Shown piece after piece: positions 1-5,927 of a stretch of DNA of 11,190 nucleotides. Both the position numbers and the translations under genes were made by a program. The DNA lies in the NCBI GenBank assembly GCA_031428635.1, contig JANPPS010000179.1:1-11190 (forward strand), given 5' to 3'. The notes under the pieces are model-generated. The model was not told the DNA's origin and did no database searches. It saw nothing but the letters and a program-made list of their open reading frames with translations. Position 1 is the stretch's first letter. Every line of letters begins with the position of its first letter. This DNA comes from JANPPS01 sp031428635 (lineage in GTDB: Bacteria; Pseudomonadota; Alphaproteobacteria; Acetobacterales; Acetobacteraceae).

Positions 1-27
1 GCCAGCCCATCCCAAGATCGGGCTCAA

Positions 28-57
28 ATGACACGTCGATCTCAAAACTGCTTTAAC
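28..57 (+). promoter_or_regulatory. Candidate sigma-70-type promoter for ihfA-merR
   Basis: ATGACA at 28-33 matches the -35 consensus TTGACA at five of six positions. After an 18-bp spacer, TTTAAC at 52-57 matches TATAAT at four of six. Transcription would start near 64, giving a leader of about 44 nt before the ATG at 108. A competing candidate is TTGACG (72-77), 17 bp, TACCGT (95-100), which would start transcription at or next to the ATG itself. Both rest on pattern matching alone. The stretch 1-71 holds no recognisable end of an upstream gene. Confidence 0.3.
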
Positions 58-107
58 GTCAGTCACTTCGCTTGACGCGCGAAGTCGCCATCCATACCGT
101 GACAACC

Positions 108-425
108 ATGCCTACGCTGACCCGAGCGCAACTAACCGAAACGATCTATGCTCAGGTAGGCCTGTCTCGTAACGATTCTGCCGACTTGCTCGAAACGGTG
201 CTGGAACGCATGTCCGCGGCGCTAGAGGCCGGCGATACAGTCAAAATCACTGGGTTTGGCACCTTCGCCGTTCGACAAAAAGGCCGCCGGATCGGGCGTA
301 ATCCAAAGACAGGTGTCGAGGTCGCGATCCTACCCCGCCGTGTGCTGACGTTCCGCCCGAGCCAAGTGCTGAAAGCACACGTGAACGGCGGAGCCATTCC
401 CGACGACGACACGGCCGACCTATGA
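108..425 (+). CDS. ihfA: Integration host factor subunit alpha
   Basis: This is the alpha subunit of the IHF heterodimer, a nucleoid protein that bends DNA sharply at specific sites and assists recombination, replication and sigma-54-dependent transcription. From the ATG at 108 the product is 105 residues, slightly longer than the usual 99 or so. The N-terminal helices (residues 4-40) are followed by the beta-ribbon arm with the hallmark GRNPKTG (63-69, intercalating proline 66). The segment PRRVLTFRPSQVLK (76-89) fits alpha rather than beta or HU. A TTG at 72 would add 12 residues in frame, but the N-terminus from 108 lines up with E. coli IHF alpha, so I prefer the ATG. No clear Shine-Dalgarno precedes it. 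The last residues (about 93-105) form a short acidic tail. The stop overlaps the next gene start by 4 bp (ATGA), suggesting translational coupling with the MerR-type regulator. Confidence 0.95.
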   Translation: MPTLTRAQLTETIYAQVGLSRNDSADLLETVLERMSAALEAGDTVKITGFGTFAVRQKGRRIGRNPKTGVEVAILPRRVLTFRPSQVLKAHVNGGAIPDDDTADL

Positions 426-922
426 CAGAGACGGATATGCCCCCGGACGACTCGGCGGGCCCGCGGGTGCGAGCGAAAAAGGCGCCCAACGCCTATCGCA
501 CGATCTCCGAAGTCGCGGATGAATTGCATATTCCTCAGCATGTCCTACGCTTTTGGGAAACGAAGTTCACCCAGATCAAGCCGCTGAAACGGGGAGGCGG
601 CCGGCGCTATTATCGCCCGGATGACATCGGCTTGCTAAAACGCATCTCCGACCTGCTCTATATCCAGGGTTACACTATCAAGGGTGTACAGCGTCTGCTG
701 CGTGACGGCGGCGGCCAGTTGGCAGAGGATATTCCTCCCGCTACCGAGGCGGAACGGCTGGTGGCGGAGGCCGAGCGGGCCGACTCGCCGGCGGCTGTGT
801 TGGAACCAATACCCGGTCCGCTGGTCCAGGCCGATCCACTGCTGGTGGAAAACGAACGGCTGCGTGCCATCCTGCGTTACGCGCTCGCGGAGCTGGAGGC
901 GATGCGCGCCCTGCTAGACTGA
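422..922 (+). CDS. MerR-family transcriptional regulator, cysteine-free
   Basis: This 166-residue protein has an N-terminal MerR-type winged helix-turn-helix at about residues 25-93. The segment starts YRTISEVADELHIP, continues with LRFWETKF and RRYYRPDDIGLLKRI, and ends in GYTIKGVQRLL. Such domains bind operators between -35 and -10 elements and remodel the promoter. A variable linker rich in Ala, Glu and Pro (100-140) leads to a short C-terminal helix (about 140-166, LLVENERLRAILRYALAELEAMRALL) that looks like the antiparallel coiled coil used for dimerisation. There is no cysteine in the whole protein and no ligand domain, so metal or thiol sensing in the style of MerR, CueR or SoxR is unlikely. 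It overlaps ihfA by 4 bp, and the ihfA-merR-tRNA-Pro order is a recurrent alphaproteobacterial arrangement (from memory). Its target and signal are not known from the sequence. Confidence 0.88.
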   Translation: MTETDMPPDDSAGPRVRAKKAPNAYRTISEVADELHIPQHVLRFWETKFTQIKPLKRGGGRRYYRPDDIGLLKRISDLLYIQGYTIKGVQRLLRDGGGQLAEDIPPATEAERLVAEAERADSPAAVLEPIPGPLVQADPLLVENERLRAILRYALAELEAMRALLD

Positions 923-962
923 CGCGACCGTTACTGCTACGCCCCAGCTTCCGCACAGCGAG

Positions 963-1036
963 CGGGCAGTGGCGCAGCCTGGTAGCGCACTTGTCTGGGG
1001 GACAAGGGGTCGTCGGTTCGAATCCGGCCTGCCCGA
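963..1036 (+). tRNA. tRNA-Pro (anticodon GGG)
   Basis: A complete cloverleaf folds from 963-1036. The acceptor stem CGGGCAG pairs with CTGCCCG (1029-1035), with discriminator A at 1036. The D-arm lies in GCGCAGCCTGGTAGCGC. The anticodon stem CTTGT/ACAAG (990-994/1002-1006) encloses loop CTGGGGG with anticodon GGG at 997-999, which reads CCC and CCU. The T-arm GTCGG/CCGGC has loop TTCGAAT (1017-1023). The 3' CCA is not encoded (TAC follows), so it must be added by CCA-adding enzyme. The gene lies 40 bp after the MerR-type gene and may be processed from the same transcript. Its 3' end is 8 bp from the end of the convergent ispDF gene. Confidence 0.97.
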
Positions 1037-1044
1037 TACCCGGC

Positions 1045-2175
1045 CTATGACGGTAACAGCACCACGACTGCCGCCTGCGCTGCGATACCTTCGCCGCGGC
1101 CGGTAAAGCCTAGCCGCTCGCTAGTTGTCGCCTTTACTGAAATCTGGCTTGCGTCCACGCCGAGTAACTCCGCCAACCGCGCAATCATGGCTGGAGCATG
1201 GGGCGTGATCTTCGGCTGCTCGCACACCAACGTCACATCGGCATTGCTTAGCCGGCCGCCGCGCGCTGCGATACGCTCGGCGGCGTGACGCAGGAAGCGC
1301 GCGCTGTCTGCATCCTTCCACATGGCCTCCGACGGCGGGAAATGGCGCCCGATATCGCCCTCCGCCAGCGCGCCATAGATTGCGTCACACAGCGCATGAA
1401 TACCGACATCCGCGTCCGAGTGCCCGGCCAGCCCCAGTGTGTGTGGAACGAGCACCCCGCACAGCATCAGTGGCCGGTCGGGTACCAGCACATGCACGTC
1501 GTACCCAGTACCCACGCGGGGCGTCCACATGGGCGCTAATAGCCGTTCGAGCCGCATCGCATCCTCCGGCACCGTCAGTTTGATGTTGTCGTCATGGCCG
1601 GGAACGACCGCGACCGGTACGCCGGCCGCCTCGAGCAGGGCCGCGTCGTCCGTCGCCCCGGCCGTTCCAAGGCGATGCAGATCCAGCAACGGCCCAAAAT
1701 GAAACGCCTGAGGCGTCTGTGCCCGAAAGAGGTTTTCGCGTGAAACGGTGCCTGAAATCTGGCCATCACTGACCCGCTTTAGCGTATCGGCAACCGCGGC
1801 CGCGGGTATCGCACCTTGATGGTTGGTCAACGCTTCCAGCAGCGCGGCGATAGTGCCCGGCGGTATGAACGGGCGGGCTGCATCATGGATCAACACGATG
1901 TCGGGCGCGTGCGGGACCAGCGCTTCCAGACCCAAACGCACGCTATCCTGTCGGGTCGCACCGCCGGCCACGATCGGCAGATGATCCAGGCCCGCCAGCG
2001 CATTACCCAGCGCCGCAGGGTCGCCGACCGGCTGTAACAACGCCACGTGCGGGCCCAGCGCCTCGGCCGCCCATCGCACTACCGGCTTGCCAGCGATGGG
2101 CGAAAACTGCTTCGGCCGATCTGCCCCGAATCGCGTTCCGGATCCGGCGGCAACAAGTAGGGCGGCGATACGCAT
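1045..2175 (-). CDS. ispDF: Bifunctional IspD/IspF enzyme of the MEP isoprenoid pathway
   Basis: This fusion carries two steps of the methylerythritol-phosphate route to isopentenyl diphosphate: 2-C-methyl-D-erythritol 4-phosphate cytidylyltransferase (IspD) and 2-C-methyl-D-erythritol 2,4-cyclodiphosphate synthase (IspF). The intermediate kinase step (IspE) is not in the fusion. From ATG 2175 it has 376 residues. The IspD domain (about 1-215) shows the nucleotide-binding start LLVAAGSGTRFG (6-17), PKQ (21-23) and HDAARP (97-102). The IspF domain (220-376) shows metal ligands in GYDVH (D226, H228) and in GHSDADVGIH (251-260), then DIGRHFP and ATTSERLGFTGRGEG near the end. The frame stays open another 29 codons upstream to an ATG at 2262, but that would overlap dusB and precede the conserved IspD start, so 2175 is preferred. 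It stands alone on the minus strand, divergent from dusB and convergent with the tRNA. The fused form is common in alphaproteobacteria and Campylobacterota. Confidence 0.95.
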   Translation of the reverse strand: MRIAALLVAAGSGTRFGADRPKQFSPIAGKPVVRWAAEALGPHVALLQPVGDPAALGNALAGLDHLPIVAGGATRQDSVRLGLEALVPHAPDIVLIHDAARPFIPPGTIAALLEALTNHQGAIPAAAVADTLKRVSDGQISGTVSRENLFRAQTPQAFHFGPLLDLHRLGTAGATDDAALLEAAGVPVAVVPGHDDNIKLTVPEDAMRLERLLAPMWTPRVGTGYDVHVLVPDRPLMLCGVLVPHTLGLAGHSDADVGIHALCDAIYGALAEGDIGRHFPPSEAMWKDADSARFLRHAAERIAARGGRLSNADVTLVCEQPKITPHAPAMIARLAELLGVDASQISVKATTSERLGFTGRGEGIAAQAAVVVLLPS

Positions 2176-2264
2176 GGCCGACCCATCGCAATGCCACCCG
2201 GCGCCGTCAAGTGATTGCGCCAGCCCAGGCCCTGCCGTAGTTTGCACAAATGCTAGGCACACCC
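2176..2264. promoter_or_regulatory. Divergent ispDF/dusB control region
   Basis: About 90 bp separate the starts of ispDF (minus) and dusB (plus), so both promoters should lie here or just inside the genes. A plus-strand candidate for the dusB-ntr operon is TTGCGC (2215-2220), 17 bp, TAGTTT (2238-2243), with transcription expected near 2250. It is weak, with about three of six matches in the -10. On the minus strand, TTGACG (2210-2205) is a plausible -35 for ispDF, but I see no convincing -10 at the right distance. A weak TAGG at 2254-2257 precedes the preferred dusB start by 7 nt. Confidence 0.35.
2187..2219. repeat. Nested inverted repeats in the ispDF/dusB intergenic region
   Basis: CGCAAT at 2187-2192 is matched by its inverse ATTGCG at 2214-2219 across a 21-bp spacer. 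Almost exactly at the centre sits the perfect 8-bp palindrome CGGCGCCG (2199-2206). The outer arm overlaps the candidate dusB -35 element, the expected place for an operator. Short repeats like this can arise by chance in GC-rich DNA. Confidence 0.35.
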
Positions 2265-3302
2265 ATGCTACGCCCCATCACACTAGGTACCGGCGCTCAC
2301 TCGGTACGGATCGACACGCCAGTAATCTTGGCACCCATGTCGGGCGTCACTGACCTGCCGTTTCGCCGCATGGCCAAGCAGCTCGGCGCCGGGTTGGTCG
2401 TATCGGAGATGATCGCGTCCTGGGCCATGGTGCATGAAAATCAGGCGACGTTGCGCATGGCGCGCGTCGTCGACGATTCCGGCCCCAACGCCGTACAGCT
2501 TGCCGGCTGCGACCCGGCCGCGATGGCGGAGGCGGCACGGATCGCCGTCGGGCAGGGGGCAACGCTGATCGACATTAATTTCGGCTGCCCGGTCAAAAAG
2601 GTCGCCGTCGGCCAATCCGCCGGGTCCGCCCTGATGCGGGATGAAGTCGCGGCCGCCCGGCTATTGGAGGCGACCGTCAACGCGGTCTCCGTTCCCGTCA
2701 CGCTTAAAATGCGCATGGGTTGGGACCACACCAATCTGAACGCGCCCAGCCTGGCCCGCGTGGCCGAGCAGTGCGGCATCCAGATGGTGACCGTACACGG
2801 CCGTACCCGTCAACAATTCTACACCGGCACCGCCGACTGGCGGTTTATCGCGCAGGTGAAGGCCGCGACCCGCCTACCGGTCATCGCCAATGGCGACATC
2901 CTGACCGTCGATGACGCGGCGGAGGCGCTGCGCCAGTCAGAGGCCGACGGCGTCATGGTGGGGCGCGGCTGCTATGGCCGGCCCTGGTTCCTGGCGCAGG
3001 TGGCGCAGTTCCTGACCACCGGGGCCCGGGTGCCGGACCCGACGCTCACGCAGCACAAGCAGCTCATGTTGCAGCATTACCAGGGCATGCTCGACCACTT
3101 TGGCACTAATGCCGGGCTGCGGTTGGCCCGCAAACATGTGTCCTGGTACTCGCGGGGCCTGCATGGCTCGGCGGAGTTCCGCGTGGCCGTGAACCAGCTT
3201 TCTGAGCCGGAGCAGGTCGTGGCGTTGATCCATACATTCTTTGACGCCGCCGCAGCCCGGTCCGATGCGCTGGAGGCGGCCCAGCCCGCCATGGCCGCAT
3301 GA
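2265..3302 (+). CDS. dusB: tRNA-dihydrouridine synthase DusB (NifR3)
   Basis: This FMN-dependent enzyme reduces specific uridines in the tRNA D-loop to dihydrouridine using NADPH. From ATG 2265 it has 345 residues, close to the family size. The TIM barrel shows the flavin-binding LAPMSGVTDLPFRR (22-35), the catalytic cysteine in INFGCPVKKV (Cys108), LKMRMGWD (147-154), TVHGRTRQQFYTG (176-188), PVIANGDI (205-212) and GVMVGRGCYGRPW (229-241). The C-terminal helical domain recognises tRNA in this family. An in-frame ATG at 2250 would add five residues, but 2265 has a weak TAGG upstream at suitable spacing. The stop overlaps ntrB by 4 bp (ATGA). Its old name nifR3 comes from its place upstream of ntrB-ntrC in Rhodobacter capsulatus, an arrangement repeated here. 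It is the first gene of a plus-strand string running to 10430. Confidence 0.96.
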   Translation: MLRPITLGTGAHSVRIDTPVILAPMSGVTDLPFRRMAKQLGAGLVVSEMIASWAMVHENQATLRMARVVDDSGPNAVQLAGCDPAAMAEAARIAVGQGATLIDINFGCPVKKVAVGQSAGSALMRDEVAAARLLEATVNAVSVPVTLKMRMGWDHTNLNAPSLARVAEQCGIQMVTVHGRTRQQFYTGTADWRFIAQVKAATRLPVIANGDILTVDDAAEALRQSEADGVMVGRGCYGRPWFLAQVAQFLTTGARVPDPTLTQHKQLMLQHYQGMLDHFGTNAGLRLARKHVSWYSRGLHGSAEFRVAVNQLSEPEQVVALIHTFFDAAAARSDALEAAQPAMAA

Positions 3303-4456
3303 AGGATACGTTGGCCCGCGGTCGTTTGGCCTTGCTCGAGCGATTCGCGCCGAAGAACCCAGCCGCCATCGATGCGCTGGCCATATTGAACACGTTGCCG
3401 ATCGCCACGATCGTGCTCGACTCCGAAAATCGCTTCCGCTTCGCCAACCAATCAGCTGAGCAGTTTCTGGGTGTTTCGCTTCTGCAACTGAGTCAGATGT
3501 CGCTCGCCAGCCTACTACCGGCCGATAATCCGCTTTTTGCCCTGCTCGAACAGGTACGGCAGCAAGACATCACTATTTCCGATCACGACTTGATGCTCGA
3601 AAGTCCCCGCCTGCATAAGACGGCCATCACGGTCCAGGCCGCGCCGATTATGGAGGAGCCTGGATCGGTCGTGGTCACGCTGCAGGATAGCAGCGCCGCG
3701 CGCGCGCTGGATCGACAGATGCTATTCCGCGGCGCAGCCCGCAGCGTCGTCGGCATGTCGGCCATGCTGGCGCATGAGGTGAAGAACCCGCTGAGCGGCA
3801 TCCGCGGCGCGGCCCAGCTGCTCGAGGCCAACGCGTCGCTGGCCGATCAGGAGCTTACGCAGCTAATCCAGGACGAAGCCGATCGCATCCGCGTGCTGGT
3901 CGACCGTATGGAGGAGTTTGACGAGAAACCGATCGAGCGCCGGGCCGTCAATATTCATCGCGTTGTTGAACACGTGCGTCGCCTGGCCACCGCCGGGTTT
4001 GGTGCCAACATACGGTTCGTGGAACTGTACGATCCATCGTTACCGTCGGCCTGGGCTAATCGCGACCAACTGGTCCAGGTGCTGCTGAATTTGGTGAAAA
4101 ACGCGGCCGAAGCGATCGAGGAGCACCCCAGCATGGCCGGCAAGGGTGAGATCACGCTGACCACCGCCTACCAGCATGGCGTCCGCGTTGTCGTACCCGG
4201 CAGCGATCATCGCATGCACCTCCCCTTGGTGGTGACGGTCCGCGATAATGGTCCCGGGATTGCTGACGATATCCGGCCGCATCTGTTCGAGCCGTTCGTG
4301 AGCAGTCGGCCAAGCGGGCGTGGCCTCGGGCTGGCACTGGTGGCTAAGATCGTCGGAGACCACGGTGGCTCGATCGAAGTGGATAGTCGGCCAGGGCGCA
4401 CCGAGTTCCGCCTATGCCTGCCGGTGATGTCGGAAGCCGAACTGGATCAAGCGTGA
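3299..4456 (+). CDS. ntrB: Nitrogen regulation sensor histidine kinase NtrB
   Basis: This soluble histidine kinase/phosphatase adjusts NtrC phosphorylation to nitrogen status, in the family through PII protein. The 385 residues lack membrane segments. An N-terminal PAS-like domain spans about 25-130. The dimerisation/phosphoacceptor domain carries MLAHEVKNPLSGIRGAAQLLE with His159. The ATPase domain has the N-box VLLNLVKNAAEAI (Asn268), G1 box RDNGPGI (315-321), F-box LFEPFVSS (329-336) and G2 box GRGLGLAL (340-347). An insertion between the N and G1 boxes (about 277-312) is typical of alphaproteobacterial NtrB as I recall it. The gene starts inside the dusB stop (ATGA), and its partner ntrC follows after 19 bp. 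The PAS domain shows no obvious haem or flavin motif, so the input is probably PII binding rather than a direct cofactor. Confidence 0.95.
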   Translation: MKDTLARGRLALLERFAPKNPAAIDALAILNTLPIATIVLDSENRFRFANQSAEQFLGVSLLQLSQMSLASLLPADNPLFALLEQVRQQDITISDHDLMLESPRLHKTAITVQAAPIMEEPGSVVVTLQDSSAARALDRQMLFRGAARSVVGMSAMLAHEVKNPLSGIRGAAQLLEANASLADQELTQLIQDEADRIRVLVDRMEEFDEKPIERRAVNIHRVVEHVRRLATAGFGANIRFVELYDPSLPSAWANRDQLVQVLLNLVKNAAEAIEEHPSMAGKGEITLTTAYQHGVRVVVPGSDHRMHLPLVVTVRDNGPGIADDIRPHLFEPFVSSRPSGRGLGLALVAKIVGDHGGSIEVDSRPGRTEFRLCLPVMSEAELDQA

Positions 4457-4463
4457 ACAGTCC

Positions 4464-4468
4464 AAAGG
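4464..4468 (+). promoter_or_regulatory. Shine-Dalgarno sequence of ntrC
   Basis: AAAGG lies 7 nt before the ntrC ATG at 4476, inside the only non-overlapping junction (19 bp) of the dusB-dat string. It supports that start and suggests ntrC is translated by independent initiation. Confidence 0.6.
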
Positions 4469-4475
4469 TCCTGTT

Positions 4476-5927
4476 ATGACACTTCCGACCGTATTGATCG
4501 CCGATGACGACCGTTCGATCCGGACGGTGCTGACCCAGGCGCTGGGGCGGTCCGGGTATCAGGTCCGCGCAACCGGTAATGCCGCCACGCTCTGGCGCTG
4601 GGTGGAGGATGGCGAGGGCGACCTGGTCATCACCGACGTGATCATGCCGGACGAAAACGGGCTGGATCTGATCCCGCGCATTAAAAAGCTGCGGCCGGAA
4701 CTGCGGGTGGTGGTCATGTCCGCGCAGTCGACGCTGATGACAGCGGTGAAGGCGGCTCAGCGTGGTGCGTTTGAGTACCTTCCTAAACCATTTGATTTGA
4801 AAGAGTTGCTGGCCGTTGTTGGCCGTGCACTCGAAGTATCTCCCTCTGCCAGTGCGTTATCGGTGCCGGAGCCGCGCGATGCGGAGGAGCGGCTGCCGTT
4901 AATCGGCCGGTCGGTCGCGATGCAGGATATTTACCGCTCGATCGCCAGGCTTACGACCACGGACCTGACGGTCATGGTCAATGGGGAGAGCGGGACGGGC
5001 AAGGAGCTGGTTGCCCGGGCACTACATGATTACGGCCGTCGTCGCGCCGGCCCGTTCGTGGCCATCAATATGGCAGCGATCCCGCGCGAACTGATCGAGA
5101 GCGAGCTGTTCGGCCATGAGCGCGGTGCGTTCACGGGGGCCCTCAACCGCGCCCAGGGCCGGTTCGAGCAGGCGGCCGGCGGCACGCTGTTCCTGGATGA
5201 GATCGGTGATATGCCGGCCGAGGCGCAGACCCGGCTGCTTCGTGTGCTGCAGGAGGGCGAGTTCACGACCGTTGGTGGACGCGCGCCCATTCGCGCCAAC
5301 GTGCGGATCGTGGCCGCCACGCATCGCGACCTGCGCCAGGCTATCCGCGCTGGGCATTTCCGCGAGGACTTGTTCTACCGCCTGAACGTCGTCCCGATCC
5401 GGCTGCCGCCCTTGCGGGAACGGACTGAGGATATCGTCGTGCTCGCCCGGCACTTCCTCGATCGGGCGCTGGATAGCGGGTTGTCGGCCAAGACACTCGA
5501 CGCGGGCGCGATCGAACGCCTGCGTCAGCATCGCTGGCCCGGCAACGTGCGGGAGCTGGAGAACCTCATGCGCCGCTTGGCCGCACTATACCCGCAGGAG
5601 ACGATCACGGAAGAGGTGATCGCGGCCGAGCTTATGGAAGGCGGGATGGACGCCCACATCCCCGCAGCAGCCGGCAGTAGCGAGCCGCTGGCGATGGCGG
5701 TCGAACGGCATATCCGGCAATTCCTGGACGCGAGCCGCGACGGCGCACCGATGCGTGACATCTATGACCAGGTCATTGCTGAGGTCGAGCGCCCGCTGAT
5801 TATGATGACCTTGTCGGCCACACGCGGTAACCAAATCAAGGCAGCCGCCCTGCTGGGTTTGAACCGCAATACGTTGCGCAAGAAAATCCGGGATCTGGAG
5901 ATCCCTGTGATTCGCGGGATCGGATGA
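4476..5927 (+). CDS. ntrC: Nitrogen regulator NtrC, sigma-54-dependent activator
   Basis: This response regulator, when phosphorylated by NtrB, forms an AAA+ oligomer that remodels RNA polymerase-sigma-54 at nitrogen-assimilation promoters. The 483 residues show all three domains. The receiver (1-120) has acidic residues 10-12, phosphoacceptor Asp54 in VITDVIMPDENG and Lys104 in LPKPFD. The AAA+ domain (about 140-370) has Walker A GESGTGKE (170-177), an intact GAFTGA loop (217-222, DNA 5124-5141), Walker B LFLDEIGD (238-245), the arginine-finger region FREDLFYRL and RWPGNVRELENL. The C-terminal Fis-type helix-turn-helix has GNQIKAAALLGLNRNTLRKKI (451-471). The intact GAFTGA loop indicates real sigma-54 activation, unlike R. 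capsulatus NtrC, which lacks it and works with the housekeeping sigma factor. The stop overlaps ntrY by 4 bp (ATGA). Confidence 0.96.
   Translation: MTLPTVLIADDDRSIRTVLTQALGRSGYQVRATGNAATLWRWVEDGEGDLVITDVIMPDENGLDLIPRIKKLRPELRVVVMSAQSTLMTAVKAAQRGAFEYLPKPFDLKELLAVVGRALEVSPSASALSVPEPRDAEERLPLIGRSVAMQDIYRSIARLTTTDLTVMVNGESGTGKELVARALHDYGRRRAGPFVAINMAAIPRELIESELFGHERGAFTGALNRAQGRFEQAAGGTLFLDEIGDMPAEAQTRLLRVLQEGEFTTVGGRAPIRANVRIVAATHRDLRQAIRAGHFREDLFYRLNVVPIRLPPLRERTEDIVVLARHFLDRALDSGLSAKTLDAGAIERLRQHRWPGNVRELENLMRRLAALYPQETITEEVIAAELMEGGMDAHIPAAAGSSEPLAMAVERHIRQFLDASRDGAPMRDIYDQVIAEVERPLIMMTLSATRGNQIKAAALLGLNRNTLRKKIRDLEIPVIRGIG

Noticed and set aside
4..24. AGCCC...GGGCT stem near the window start as a terminator or attenuator
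   Set aside because: Five pairs with an 11-base loop and no T-run. The upstream gene, if any, is not visible.
277..343. Any mobile element or att site using the tRNA-Pro or ihfA region
   Set aside because: No integrase, no direct repeat of the tRNA 3' end and no terminal inverted repeats are visible in the window.
2176..2262. 29-codon upstream extension of ispDF to an ATG at 2262
   Set aside because: The conserved IspD N-terminus starts at the ATG at 2175. The extension has no recognisable sequence and would run through the divergent promoter region.
2334..2352. TGGCAC sequences in the window (for example within dusB) as sigma-54 -24 elements
   Set aside because: None has a TTGC-type -12 element at the required spacing, and those seen lie inside coding sequence.
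5022..5531. 169-codon minus-strand open frame opposite the NtrC AAA+ domain
   Set aside because: It is a shadow of a strongly conserved domain, with no domain of its own and no upstream ribosome binding signal that I can see.
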